NCBI RefSeq assembly: GCF_028640845.1
Contig: NC_080548.1
Span: 14,168,814 to 14,232,813 of the forward strand
Source of the DNA: Ahaetulla prasina
Lineage: Eukaryota > Chordata > Lepidosauria > Squamata > Colubridae
Reading direction: 5' to 3'
Length of the DNA: 64,000 nt
Position numbers and translations under genes: made by a program. Positions 34,501 to 48,800 of this stretch are shown here, in pieces (position 1 is the stretch's first letter; every line of letters starts with the position of its first letter). A model generated the notes under the pieces. The model ran no database searches, was not told the DNA's origin, and worked only from the letters and a program-made list of their open reading frames with translations.

Positions 34501-37500
34501 GACTTGCCTTCAGAAGTTGTGAATGCTCCAACACTGGAAGCTTTTAAGAAAATGTTGGATAACCATCTGACTGAGATGGTGTAGGGTTTCCTGCCTGGGC
34601 AGGGGGTTGGACTAGAAGGCCTCCAAGGTCCCTTCCAACTCTGATGTTATGTTATGTTATGTTATGTTATGTTATGTTATGTTATGTTATGTTATGTTAT
34701 GTTATGTTATGTTATGTTATGTTATGTTATGTTATGTTATGTTATGTTATGTTATGTTATGCTTGTCGATCGGAAGGTCGGCAGTTCAGTGGTTCGAATC
34801 CCTAGTGCCACGTAATGGGGTGAGCTCCCGTTCCTTGTCCCAGCTTCTGCCAACCTAGCAGTTCGAAACCACGTAAAAAATGCAGATAGAAAAATAGGAA
34901 CCACCTTTGGTGGGAAGATAACAGCGTTCCATGCGCCTTTGGCGTTGAGTCATGCCGGCCACATGACCACGGAGACGTCTTCGGACAGTGCTGGCTCTTC
35001 GGCTTTGAAACAGAGAAGAGCACCGCCCCCTAGAGTCAGGAACGACTAGCACCTATGTGCGAGGGGAACCTTTACCTTTAAGCAACACAGTTGTTGAGTT
35101 TTGCAGCCTTTTGTGCCATAGTTCTTAAGTGAATTGCTGCAGTTAACATGGTTGTTAAGCTCCCCCATTCACTTTACTGGTCAGAAGGTCACCAAAGTTG
35201 ATCACATGACCCAGGGACACTGAAACCGTCATAAATATGAACCACTTGCCAAGCATCCGGATTTTGATCACGTGACCATGGGGATGATGCAACAGTCATA
35301 AGTGTGAAAAACAATCATAAGTCACTTTTTAAAGTGCCGTTGTAACTTCGAACGGTCACTAAACAAATGGTTTTAAGTCAAGGTGACTACCTGTATTTGT
35401 TATTCTTGGCATAAATGGAAGGGAAGTGCAATCTTGGTAGGAATCAAATAGATGCTAATTGAGGCCTGTCTGAGATGAAGAAACAAAATCAGAAGGAGAA
35501 TATAATAGCGTGTGCTTTGATCAAGCCTCTCCCCTTATTTAGACGAAGAACTGCCAGATTGTTTGGTTTTTGGGACTTAAAAAGAGCGGGAGGATTTGCT
35601 ATTTTTATTGCTGGCGTTCTTTTTTGCACCAGGCAGCAAGCAAGCAAGAAAAGACTGGACAACCATTTGTCTGAAATGGTATAGGGCAGGAGTGTCAAAC
35701 TCGATTTCATGGAGGGCCACATCAGGGTTGACCTTGGGGGGGGCTGGGGGCCCGTGATCAGGTTAATCGTGGCTAGCTCAATGTCAGGAGTGCCTGTGGT
35801 GGCCTGAGCCCTCTCCAGAGAAAATGGAGCTCGGGAGGGGCTGCACACAGCCCTCCCAAACTCCTTTTTCACTGGCAGAGGGTTTCAGGAGGCCATCGCA
35901 GCTGAAAATGGAGCTCGAACGGCCCTCCCATTTTCGTTGGCAGAAGCTGGTCCTTCACCGTTTCCCGGGCAACCCCGCAGGCCAGATCTAAGCACCCTGT
36001 GGGCTGGATCCAGCCTGCAGGCCTCGAGTTTTGACACCCCGGTATAGGGTTTCCTGCATGAGCAACGCCTTGGACTAGAACAGGGATCTCCAACCCCTGG
36101 TCCCTGGACCAGCACCAGGCCGCAGCATGCAGGCAGCATGCAAAACCACGCCCCCTCCGGTCCGCAGAAAAACCTTTCTCCACAGAATCGTTCCCTGATG
36201 CCCAAAAGGTTGGGGGCTGCTGGACTAGTAGACTTCCAAGGTCCCTTTCAACTCTGTTATTCTGTTAAATCAATCAATCGATCAATCAATCGATCAATCG
36301 ATCGATCAATCAATCGATCAATCAATCGATCAATCAATCGATCAATCAATCAATCGCATGTGTCCTTTGTGAAAGTTAGGGAGAAATTACAGGTAGTCCT
36401 TATAGGTAGAACATTTGCTTAGCAACCAATCAAAGTTGTGACAGTGATGAAAAAGATGAGTTGCGACCATCCTCGCACTTAGTTGTCTCAGGGTTCCCAC
36501 AGTCATATAATTACGATCCAAGCACTTAGCAACTGGCTAGTATGTGTGATGGTTGCAGCATCCCAGAGTCCTGTGGTTGCCATTTGTCACGTTCCCTGCC
36601 AGCAAAGTCAATGGGGAAACCAGAGTTGCCTTTTCACTAGGTGATTTGCTTAAGGACAGCGACAAAAAGATACTAAAAGTGGTCACTAACACTTTGAGTA
36701 CTTTCACTTAGCAACAGATGTTCCAACTCTTAGCGATTCTATGGATTGCATCAGTGGTGGGATTCAAGTAATTTAACAACCAGTTCTCTGCCCTAATGAT
36801 TTCTTTCAACAACCAGTTCACCAAACTGCTCAGACAGTTAACAACCGGTTCTCCCAAAGTGGTGCGAACTGGCTGGATCCCACCACTGGATCACATCTTC
36901 CATCTTGCACTATTTCTTTTGAGTTTTTGTACGCTCAGCTTTGATGGTATCCAGCAACCATGTTCTTTGATGGCTTGGTTTTCTTTTACCACTAACTCCT
37001 CCCAACATAATTGCTTTCTCCAGTGAATTCCCTGCATCATCATCTTCATTTAATGACCCCATAATCCCTTGCGGGGTGGAGTCTGGACAATTGGATGGAG
37101 CTAGCAGAGTGTTTTAATGGCCGGATGCCCTTCCTGACATCAGTGCGGAGTTTTGTTTATTTGCAGTGCGCCCAGAGAGAGAAATATCTTTCTCACCTAG
37201 GATTGAACCCACAGCCACCTGATTGTGAGGCGACAGTTCCACCTCTAGGCCACCGCACCACTCCAAGTGCATGACATGGCCAAAATAAGTGAGACACAGT
37301 TTCGTGATTTTGCTTTCTAGTGACATGTCTGGCGTTATGCATTTCAGTCTTTGCTTGTTAGTCAGCTGTGCAAGGAAGTCAAGAACTACCTATACAAATT
37401 ATCTTAGCTCGACCATTCTTGTCCAGGGGCAAAAGGTTTCCTATTCACAAATGACCAGCACCAGATTAGGACCCTACTGTAGAATGGGGGTGGGGGGTGG

Positions 37501-39777
37501 GGGGAAGGACTTTAATTATTTGCGAGTTACTATAATTCAGATTCTGTGCCACAAAATATATTGTGGCTCATTTCAGTTGAGATTTTGGTTGGGGATGGGC
37601 ACAATACAATGGCAGAAATTCAGATCCAGGTTGGCACCACAGAGAGGTGAAACTGAAATTGATCCAAGTTCCTTAATGTACTTTTTTCTTTGCTTCCTGC
37701 CCCTTTGGGGGGGGGGGGGTGCGCAGATAAGACAGTTTGTCTTTGGTTCAACAAAATGCAGACTTCTAAACAAAGCGCTGGGTTACAGCCAGCTATTCCT
37801 TTATTTTTTTGCAGGCACCAAAAGCTCTCTTGCAGATAACAGCAGTGTTAGGAGTGAAGCTTTTACTTTGCATGTCTAGTAACCTTCCAGCTTTTTTTCC
37901 CAAATAAAAGAGTTTTAAAACCATCAGGAGAAACAGGGAGTTTGGCAGACACTAAGGCTGGTCTCCAGAAGTGCACTAAAGATGCCTGCTACAGAGTTTC
38001 TGGAAAATTCTTTTACTACCACCCAATTATTTTAGCTGCATGGAATCAAGAGCCTTTCAAATGCCAAGCAGATCAAAGAGAACCCTTATTTGGTCCATCC
38101 ACAAAGACATTTCCATGTAAAGATAGTCTCAACTTACAACAATTCCTTTAGTGACCGTTCAAAGTTACAAGGGCACGGAAAAAAATGAGTTATGATCGTC
38201 TTCCACACCCATGACCGCTGCAGCATCCCCATAGTCACATGATCAAAATTTGGATGCTTGGCAACTGACTCATTTTTATCGCCATTGCAATGTCCCGGAG
38301 TCATGTGATCAGCTTTGGCAACCTTCTGACCAGCAAAGAGAATGGGGGAGCCAGGTTCACTTAACAATCATGTTAACTTCAGCAATTCACTTAAGAACTG
38401 TGTCATGAAAGGCTGTAAAATGGGGCAAAACTCAACAACTATGTCGCTTAAAGATAAAGGTTCCCTTTGCACATATGTGCTAGTCATTCCCATCTCTAGG
38501 GGGCGGTGCTCATCTCAAAGCCAAAGAGCCAGCGCTGTCCGAAAACGTCTCCGTGGTCATGTGGCCGGCATGACTAAATGCCAAAGGCACACGGAAGGCT
38601 GTTACCTTCCCACCAAAGGTGGTCCCTATTTTTCTACTTGCATTTTTATGTGCTTTCGAACTGCTAGGTTGGCAGAAGCTTTGGCGTCTTTCTGACAAGT
38701 CAATCGGGGAGCCAAATTCACTTAACAGCTGTGTTACTAATTTAACTGAATGTGTATGGAGATTCTCAGTCATCCAAGTCATAGTTGTCCCAAAGGTGTT
38801 TTTTTGAGAAGCAACGGGACTTTCTGGTTTTTCTGTGAAGGAGTTTCACTTCTCATTCAAGAAGCTTCTTCAGCTCTGACTGGATGACACAGATAAACCT
38901 CTAGGTCAGGGGTCTCCAACCTTGATCCCTTTAAGACTTGTGACTTTGCTGGCTGAGGGACTCTGGGAATTGAAGTCCACAAGTCTTAAACGGACCAAGG
39001 TTGGAGACCCCTGCTCTAGGTGGCCTTAACGATTCACTAAAAGGATGCAAATGACCAGCTTTCTGCAAAGAGTATAAATACTTCCATTCCCCACCATCAA
39101 GTCAGAGCTGAAGAAGCTTCTTGGTTGAGAAGCGAAAGTTAAGCGCAGTTAAGCGATAACTTAATTGAAGTGATTCGTTTAACAACTGTGGCAAGAAAGG
39201 TCGTAAAATGGGGCAAAAAACTCATTAAACAAACGTCTCACTTAGCAACAGAAATGCTGGGCTCAACTGTAGTTGTAAGTCAAGGACTACCTGTATTGCC
39301 AGGATCAAGGTCCATCACCTGGTAAAGTCTTGAGTTTTTCTTAAGGATTTTAGGATGTTGTTCAAAAATTACCCTGAACGTTCATACTTACATGATATTT
39401 ACAGCCACAGCACAGCCGGAAGTGATAAGCATGGCATCTCCTTCTATCTCATAGTCACCAGAAATCAGTCTCTGCGCTGCTAGGTAAACTAGCACACCAG
39501 TTACCACCCAGATCGAGAGAACGGACAGCAGGGCTCCCAAAATCTCTGCAGCAAAAGTCAGAAAACTTTGTTTAGAATAGAATAGAATAGAATAGAATAG
39601 AATAGAATAGAATAGAATAGAATAGAATAGAATAGAACAGAATAGAACAGAATAGAATAGAATTCTTTATTGGCCAAGTGTGATAAGGGGCGTGCATAAG
39701 AGCACCAGCGTGCCTACCGTTCCTGTCCTAATGTTCCCTTTGGTTATATCCAGTTCGTATGGTAATTTCATGCTTTT

Positions 39778-39860
<83 letters not shown>

Positions 39861-42800
39861 TTAATCACATTTATATACCGCCCTATCTCCCAGGGGACTC
39901 AGGGCGGTTCACAGGCAAGTAAAAACATATAAATACAGACTAAAATAACAGTTAAAAAACTTATTCTACAACGCCGAATTATTAAAAAGCAATATAAATA
40001 ATAAAACCCATCTAAAACCAATATAAATTTAAAATCTAATCCAGTCCTGCGCAGATGAATAAATGTGTTTTAAGCTCGCGACGGAAGGTTCGGAGGTCCG
40101 GAAGTTGACGAAGTCCTGGGGGGAGTTCGTTCCAGAGGGTGGGAGCCCCCACAGAGAAGGCCCTTCCCCTGGGTGTCGCCAGACGACACTGCCTAGCTGA
40201 CGGCACCCTGAGGAGTCCCTCTCTGTAAGAGCGCACGGGTCGGTGAGAGGTATTCGGTAGCAGTAGGCGGTCCCGTAAGTAACCCGGCCCTATGCCATGG
40301 AGCGCTTTAAAGGTAGTTACCAAAACCTTCAAGCGCACCCGGAAGGCCACAGGTAGCCAGTGCAGTCTGCGCAGGATAGGTGTCACACGGGAGCCACGAG
40401 GGGCTCCCTCAATCACCCACGCAGCTGCATTCTGAACTAACTGCAGCCTCCGGATGCCCTTCAAGGGGAGCCCCATGTAGAGAGCATTGCAGTAATCCAG
40501 ACGAGACGTCACGAGGGCGTGAGTGAACATGCATAGGGCATCCCGGTCTAGAAAGGGGCGCAACTGGCGCACCAGGCGAACCTGGTAGAAAGCTCTCCTG
40601 GAGACGGCTGTCAAATGATCTTCAAAAGACAGCCGTTCATCCAGGAGGACGCCCAAGTTGCGCACCCTCTCCATCGGGGCCAATGACTCGCCCCCAACAG
40701 TCAGCCGTGGACTCAGCTGACTGTACCGGGATGCTGGCATCCACAGCCACTCTGTCTTGGAGGGATTGAGCTTGAGCCTGTTTCTCTCCCATCCAGACCC
40801 GTACGGCTTCCAAACACCGGGACAGCACTTCGATAGCTTCGTTGGGGTGGCCCGGTGTGGAAAAGTACAGCTGGGTGTCATCCGCGTACAGCTGGTACCT
40901 CACACCGAAGCCACTGATGATCTCACCCAGCGGCTTCATATAGATGTTGAACAGAAGGGGCGAGAGAATCGACCCCTGCGGCACCCCACAAGTGAGGCGC
41001 CTCGGGGCCGACCTCTGCCCCCCTGTCAACACCGTCTGCGACCGATTGGAGAGATAGGAGGAGAACCACCGATAAACGGTGCCTCCCACTCCCAATCCCT
41101 CCAACCGGCGCAGCAGGATGCCATGGTCGATGGTATCAAAAGCCCTGAGAGGTCTAATAGGACCAGGGCAGAGGAACAACCCCTATCCCTGGCCCTCCAG
41201 AGATCATCCACCAACGCGACCAACGCTTATACTTACATACACCACACTACTGAGCATATAAAACATTTGCTAGGTCAATTCTTGATTACTGCTCGCCTGT
41301 CTGGAACCCATACCATATATCTGATATCAATACAGTTGAGCGTGTCCAAAGGTATTTTACGAGAAGAGTTCTCCACTCCTCCGTAACCAGTAAAATACCT
41401 TATTCCACCAGACTTGATATCCTGGGTCTAGAAAACTTGGAACTCCGTCGCCTTCGACAGGACCTGGGTTTAGCTCATAGAATCATCCGTTATAATGTCC
41501 TTCCTACCAATGACTACTTCAGTTTCAACTACAATAACACAAGAGCTACCAACAGATTTAAACTTAATGTCAACCGCTCCAGTTTAGATTGCAGAAAACA
41601 CGATTTCTGTAACAGAATTATCTATGCTTGGAATGCATTACCTGACTCTGTGGTCTCTTCTCATAACCCCAAAAGCTTTATTCAAAATCTATCCACTGTT
41701 GACCTCACCCCATTCCTAAGAGGACTCTAAGGGGCGTGCATAAGAGCACAAACGTGCCTACCGTTCCTGTCCTATTGTTTCTTTCCCTATATATATATAT
41801 ATGCCTATACTTCCTTGTTTCTCCTCATATATATGTTTATATATTATATAATCTTTTGTGTTATGCTTGTGTATATTGTTATGACAAAATTAAATAAAAA
41901 TAAATAAATAAATAAATAAATATTGTTGTGTTTGACAAATATCTAAATAAATAAATAAAAATAAAAATAAATAAATAGAATAGAATAGAATAGAATTCTT
42001 TATTGGCCAAGTGTGATTGGACACACAACAAATTTGTCTTTGGTGCATAGGCTCTCAGTGTACATAAAGAAAAAATAAAACATATTCGTCAAGAATCATA
42101 AGATTCAATACTTAGGGATAGTCATAGGATAATAATAAGCAATCAAATCATACTAGGAAACAATAAAAACAATATAAGTTGTAAAGATACAAGCAACATG
42201 GATATAGCCATAAATGGGAAGAGATAGGTACTAGTAAGGATGAGAAGAAGAATAGTAATACAGTCTTGGTAGTTAATTTGACAGTGTTGTGGGAATTAGT
42301 TGTTTAGCAGAGTGATGGCATTCGGGGGAAAACTGTCTTTGTGTCTAGTTGTCTTGGTGTGCAGTGCTCTATAGCGTTGTTTTGAGGGTAGAAGTTGAAA
42401 CAAATTTCAGTACGGAAACATATAGAGTACAGTGTTCAGTACACGGATCTGACATAGGCATTAAAGGTTGGAAAACTCCCAAGTTTGCACCGGCTGACTC
42501 ACTCACCCAAGGTATAATTAATAAAGAGCACCTCTGCCAAATACTCATGAACTAAATGTTCTTTCAACCAATCAGCTCATTCTGCCATTAAATGAAAGAG
42601 CAATTGATTCATTTCAGCCCAGCTATATTTGAGCTTTTTGCCGTCGCATGCCAAAAGCGGGGGGAGTGCAGGGGTCACATGCACGCGTGCTCACACCCAT
42701 AATGCAATGCCCTCCACATGCCCCACCCATGCATGCGTGTGCGATCCCGCCGAGCTGCCCTGCCCCCTGCTCATGCACCTGCACATGCCCACAAAACCCC

Positions 42801-45800
42801 TTAGCACCCTATTTTGGGCCTAGCAGGCCCCCCTGAAGCCTCCGGAGGCCGGAAATGGCCCGTTTCCAGACTTACGTTAGGTCCACTAGACCTGTTTTTT
42901 GCCCTCCCCTGGCTTTTCTGGAGCATCCAGGATGCCAAAAACAGCTTACCATGGCCCTCCAAAGGCCCTCCAGAGGCCAGAAATAGGTCTGTTTCCAGAA
43001 TTTCTGGTAGGCCTGTTTTTTGCCCTCCCAGAGCTTCCATGCGAGCCCTGTACTTACCTGGCATCCAAAATGGGCCGCGAGGGGACTCCTGGGAGGGGCA
43101 TGGGCATGGGCATGGGCATGCATCTCCCACATGCGTGGCAGAGACCCAAAAATCAGCTGGCTGGTGGGAGGCGCGTGTGCATGCGCAGTGAAGCTGATCT
43201 AGGGCAATGGCTTGCGTGCCCACAGAAATGGCTCCGCCTGCCACCTGTGGCACGCGTGTCATAAGTTTGCCACCACGGTTTTAGACTATATGTATAAAGG
43301 TAAAGGTTCCCCTTGCACATACGTGCTAGTTGTTTTTGACTCTAGGGGGCAGTACTCATCTCCGTTTCAAAGCCAAAGAGCCAGCGCTGTCCGAAGACAT
43401 CTCCGTGGTCATGTGGCTGGCATGACTCAACGCCAAAGGCACACGGAACGCTGTTACCTTCCCACCAAAGGTGGTCCCTATTTTTCTACTTGCATTTTTT
43501 ACGTGCTTTCGAACTGCTAGGTTCGCAGAAGCTGGGACAAGGAATGGGAGCTCACCCCGTTACACGGTAGCACTAGGGATTTGAACCGCTGAGCTGCCAA
43601 CCTTTCGATCAACAAGCTCAACGTCCTAGCCCCTGTGCCACCGCTTCCCCTATATAATATATATACAAATATACTATATGTATATTTTTCTAATTTTCCC
43701 CCTAAGCTCTGTAATAGGGAACTTAGGAGCCATGCTGGGTTCAATTGCACATCAACTAAGAGTTGTGTTAAACAGACAAATTAAAGTCTTATCGGATGGC
43801 AAGTTTCGCACGCACCCCTGCATACAAATTCTGAGATCTTTTATCTTTATTGAGAAAGAGATCTACATCTTTTATCTTTGAATAGAATAGAATATAATTT
43901 TTTATTGGCCAAGTGTGATTGGACACACAAGGAATTTGTCTTGGTGCATATGCTCTCAGTGTACATAAAAGAAAAGATACCTTCATCAAGGTACAACATT
44001 TACAACACAAATGATGGTCAATATATCAATATAAATCATAAGGATTACCAGCAACAAGGTTACAGTCATACAGTCATAAGTGGGAGGAGATGGGTGATGG
44101 GAACGATGAGAAGATTAATAGTAGTGCAGATTTAGTAAATAGTTCGACAGTGTTGAGGGAATTATTTGTTTAGCAGAGTGATGGCCTTCAGGAAAAAACT
44201 GTTACATCTTTCTTTCAGCCAATGCCTACCATATGAGCACTGATCTCTTAGGAAGGTGGTACTAAGGACCAATAACTGATTGTGCTGCAGTTAAATCATT
44301 AACGCATGGCTGACTGGGAAAGTCTGGGAGTCGAAGTACACACGTCATATAGTTGCCAAGATTGGAAACTCCTGCACCAAGTATCTGCATGGTATGTATC
44401 TTATGTTATGTGATTAAACTATACAGGATCAAACTCAAGGAGTTGGCTGGATTCCTGGGGACAGATCAGCTAAAGGAAGTTTCTGAGCAACAGTAAGACA
44501 AGGAACTAAACTAAAATCATTGCTACCGTCACTACGGACCAATGACCCAGTTTTTGTGGCAGTTCAGCCACTAAATACCGTATTTTTCGTAGTATAAGAC
44601 ACACTTCCCCCCCCTAAAAGAGGCTGAAAATTTGGGTGCGTCTTATACTCCTAAATGTAGCCCCGCCTGGTGGGTTTCAATTTTTTTTTACTGTTGGTTC
44701 TGTGGGTGTGGCTTGGTGGGCGTGGCATGGCCTGGTGGGCGTGGCAGGAGAAGGATACTGTAAAATCTCTATTCCCACCCCACTCCAGGGGGAAGGATAC
44801 TGCAAAATCCCCATTTCCTCCCAATCAGCTGGGACTCAGGAGGCAGAGAATAGATGGGGGCGGGGCCAGTCAGAAGTAGTATTTACCGGTTATCCAAACT
44901 ACTCAAAATTTCCACTACCGGTTCTCCAGAACTGGTCAGAACCTGCTGAAACCCATCTCCGGCCAGCCCCCACCCTTCGGCCTCTGCACGTCCTCTTCCT
45001 GGCTGCAGAGATTGCCACAGACAATGGCTTGTGTTTTTGGGCTCCACGCCTCGCATTTTCAGCCTCCAAACGCTCCATTTGAGAACCGTTCAAGGCTGCG
45101 GAGATTGCCAAAGCACATCGGCGCCTCCGTGCATCACGTTTGCGGCCTCTGTGCATCGTGCTTCCGGGCGGTGATCAGCAGTGATGTGCTTTGGCAATCC
45201 CAGCAGCCTTGAACGGCTTTCAAACGGAGCATTTGGAGGCCCTAAAACGCGAGGCGTGAAACCCCAAATGGTAACCCGGAAGAGCTGCTGCCTTTTTCTT
45301 ACTGCTTCCGCGCTTCACCTGCTTTACTCACTGGAGCGCCTTCCGACGATCAGCTGTGCTTTTGAAGCTGCTTATAAGCCCCAACAAGGTGCGTGCGTGC
45401 AAAGCAAGTGTGTGCGCGCACGCTCACAACCAGTGAACTAATGTGCTGAAGCTGACCAGGCTAAGGACGCTAGCCAGATGAATACCTGGTAGGCAGAGGG
45501 AGGATTTTTTTTTTCCTATTTTCCTCCCCACAAACTAGGTTGCGTCTTATACTCTGAAAAATACGGTAATTGCAAATTGTGTGTGTGTATGTGATTAAAA
45601 TATAGGCAAAAAACGTAAGGAACTGGCTGGATCATTGGGGACAGATCAGCTAGAGAAAGCTCCAGGCAACAGGAAGACAAGGAACTGAAGACAAGGAACT
45701 AAAGACAATGGTAAGAGGAAGTCAAATAACTCAAACAAAGTCACTGTCTGTACTGAATAGTCAACAGAAAACGTGTCATTGAAGATTGGCAATATGCCAC

Positions 45801-48800
45801 CCCAGCAAGCTGAGCGGGTGCCGGAAGAAAAAGTGCAGATTTTGTTCACACGACACATTAACCCTGGCTACTTCTGCACAGAACCCTCAGCCAGCCAACC
45901 CTCCTAAGTTCATCAACCCCATTAAATCTACAAGGTAACTAAGTGAGCGTAAAGGTTACGCTGCAGGACAAAGGCAGATGCTGGAACATGTAGCTAATCC
46001 AATTAAGTGTGCCTCATGAATGAACAGAGAGGAACAACGTAGGTTGGAAGCCACAATCAGGAAACAGAGAAAAAAGAAGCCAACATTGTCCAGTTGGGCT
46101 CTGCAGGTAGAAGTTGGTGGGAAATTTCCTTGAAATGGAGAAAGGAGGGCTTGGATTATAAATGCAGGCAATGCTCGATTTAGGGATGCGGTGGCTAAAA
46201 CACTGAGCTTGTCGATCGAAAGGTCAGCAGTTCAAATCCCTGGTAACAGGGTGAGCTCCCGTTACTTGTCCCAGCTTCTGCCAACCTAGCAGTTCGAAAG
46301 CATGTAAAAAATGCAAGTAGAAAAATAGGGACCAACTTTGGTGGGAAGGGAACAGTGTTCCATGCATCTTTGGCATTTAGTCATGCCAGCCACATGACCA
46401 CGGAGACATCTTCAGACAGAGCTGGCTCTTCGGCTTTCAAACGGAGATGAGCACCGCCCCCTAGAGTCGGGAACAACCAGCACATATGTGCAAGGGGAAT
46501 CTTTACCTTTAATGCTCGACTTACAACCATTCATTTAGTGACCAAAGTTACAACGGCACTGAAACAAGAGATTTATGAGTTTTTTTCACAATAAGAACTG
46601 CTGCGATATCCCCACGGTCACCGATCATAACTTGCAACTGGTATCTATTTATGAGAGTTGCACTGTCCCAGAGTCATGCCATCCCATTTGTAACCTTCCC
46701 AACTCGCTTCCAGCAAGGAGAAAGCCAGATTCATTTAATCACCGCATGATTCACCTAATAACTGCAGAGATGCGTTTAACAACTGTGGCAAGAAAGGCCG
46801 TATAATGGGGGCAAAATTCGCTTCACTATCTTAACAATGGAAACGTTGGGCTCATTGTTCATATGGCAGCAATTCTACAAAATTATATTTCACCCTTTAG
46901 CAGGGGTGCTGTGTGTTCACAGAGTGCGCCATTAATGCTTTTTTTATGGTCCGGATTACCTGCTCTGTGCCATCCAAAATTCATCGTTTTAGTAGGCTGT
47001 CGAGATGCCATCCAGAGAGAGAAAAGGCTGATCATCATGCTAGCAAAATCTGTCAACAGGTGGGCCGCATCAGTCATAATGGCCAGGCTGTGTGCAAAGT
47101 ACCCTCCTGAAGAGAATAAAAGAGAGTTTGTTTGTTTGTTTGTTTGTTTATTCTTTGTTTGTCAAGCATGTATAAGATAACAGATAAAAGTATAAACAGG
47201 ATTATGAATACATGAAATAGATACGAATAAAAGGGAACAGTAGGACAGAAACGGTAGGCACGCAGGTGCGCTTATGCATGCTCCCTTACAGACCTCTTAA
47301 GAATGGGGTGAGATCAACAATAGTCCAAGGTTAAAGTTATGGGGGTTTGGGGAAGAAACCAGAGTCAAGTAGTGCATTCCAGGTGTTGATCACTCTGATG
47401 CTGAAGTCATATTTTCTACAATCGAGTTTGGAGCGATTTACTTTAAGTTTGTCTATTGTTTGCTCGTGTATTGTGGTTGAAGCTAAAAAAGTCATTGACA
47501 GGTAGGATGTTGTGGCAGATAATTTTATGTACTGTGGTTAGGTCAGAACGGAGTCGGCGTAGTTCTAAGTTGTCTAAGCCCAAAATTTCAAGTCTGGTGG
47601 CATAAGGTATTTTATTGTAGTTATAGTATAATTAGTATAACTAGAGTTAGTAGTACTTATGGGCTGTGCCCAGATTCTTCTTCTGGTTAAGAGTCTCTGC
47701 CTAACTTTTTCCCTGCCATGCTAGATTTCTACATGTCAGGAGCATTTCAAGACAGCAGCATGCTTGCTCAATGCGTTCTTAGCAGACATGATCTCAGGAA
47801 TGTCTGTTAGACCCACTAAGTCAGATGTAGGGAGTGAGGGCCCCTTTATGACTTGTGGACTTCAACTCCCAGAATTCCTGAGCCACCCATTCTGGGAGTT
47901 TTAAGTCCACAAGTGGTAAAAGGACCATCATTCTTCACCTCTGCAGTAGATGAACCAGGCCAGAAATTTAGTTCCACAGGAAGGCTAAATTTACTTTTAT
48001 TGAGATTGGGTTTAATAGCAATAGCATTTAGGCTTAAATATTGCCCCATAGTGCTTTACAGCACTTTCTGGCCAGTTTACAGAATGTAGAATCATTATCT
48101 GCATATTGCCCCCAACAATTTGAGTCCTCAATTTACCGACCTCGGAAGGGTGAAAGACTGAGTCGATCTTGAGCCGGTCAGGATCAAACTTCAGGTGGTT
48201 GGGCAGAATTTACCTGCAATACTTCGCTTAACCACTGCACCACCAGGGCTAATATCAGGATCTTGCAAATTTGATAGTGCTGCTAAATCCTCCCCTTCTC
48301 TCCAGTGAATTAAAGATGTGTCAATCAATTCAGAGCATCGTCTTATTTCCCAGGATTGACAAACATTTCAGCCTCTTTTCTCTAGGTTCTTGCAGATCTT
48401 CATCAAGGTCATCTCCACCAACAATTTGTACCCCTTTGCCCTAAATGCCACTGGATCACTCCAACCACCAGCTCGCCTCCAAGAGCAGCCTACAGGGGCT
48501 TTGCAGAGCCTTCAAAATGTTAGCCGCCTACCTGCAATTTCCCCCGTCATGAAGATCAAGCAGATGGCGGAAGCAAGATAAAGTTTCCGACGCGCTCGCT
48601 TTTGCTCAGGGTTGTTGCCATTGCTGGATGCCCAGCTGGAGTGACAGTGCAGGTTTCCTTTGAGGTCCAGCTCGAGAGAAGAGAGGCCAGGTACGAAGCC
48701 AACCACCGAACCATGGAAGTCCTTTTCTGAGACTCCTAAATAGGACCTGCATTGGAAAGAACACTGTTTTAGCAAGAGTGCCTCTCGAATCCCAAAGCAT

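Larger units (their letters stand above)
34094..35395. mobile_element. MITE-A, outer layer of a three-level nest
   Basis: TACAAGTAGTCCTCGACTTA to GTCAAGGTGACTACCTGTA. It is split at about 34168 by a SINE-2 that is itself split by a CR1 fragment. Confidence 0.85.
35643..36268 (+). mobile_element. CR1 LINE terminus split by two hAT MITEs
   Basis: [10 protein letters not shown] stop, GGTATAGGGTTTCCTGC, GGACTAGTAGACTTCCAAGG and TCCCTTTCAACTCTG reconstruct a CR1 end; inserts at 35687-36041 and 36081-36222. Confidence 0.85.
38120..39296 (-). mobile_element. MITE-A broken by SINE-2, MITE-S and MITE-P
   Basis: MITE-A pieces at 38120-38445, 38690-38750 and 39140-39296. The interruptions are a SINE-2 (38446-38690), then a MITE-S (38757-39140) that carries a MITE-P. 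Confidence 0.75.

Noticed and set aside
34645..34858. A frame of repeated [10 protein letters not shown] as a protein
   Set aside because: It is translated (GTTAT)n.
36269..36358. A regulatory GATC cluster
   Set aside because: It is a tetramer microsatellite on a CR1 tail.
37289..37879. A 196-codon frame in SLC30A2 intron 4
   Set aside because: No domain, no splice context, a run of glycines from (GGGGT)-rich DNA, and sequence composition like the surrounding intron.
42801..43264. Frames of 121-153 codons on both strands
   Set aside because: They lie in a GC-rich hAT-like element with direct repeats and have no recognised domain; both strands are equally open.
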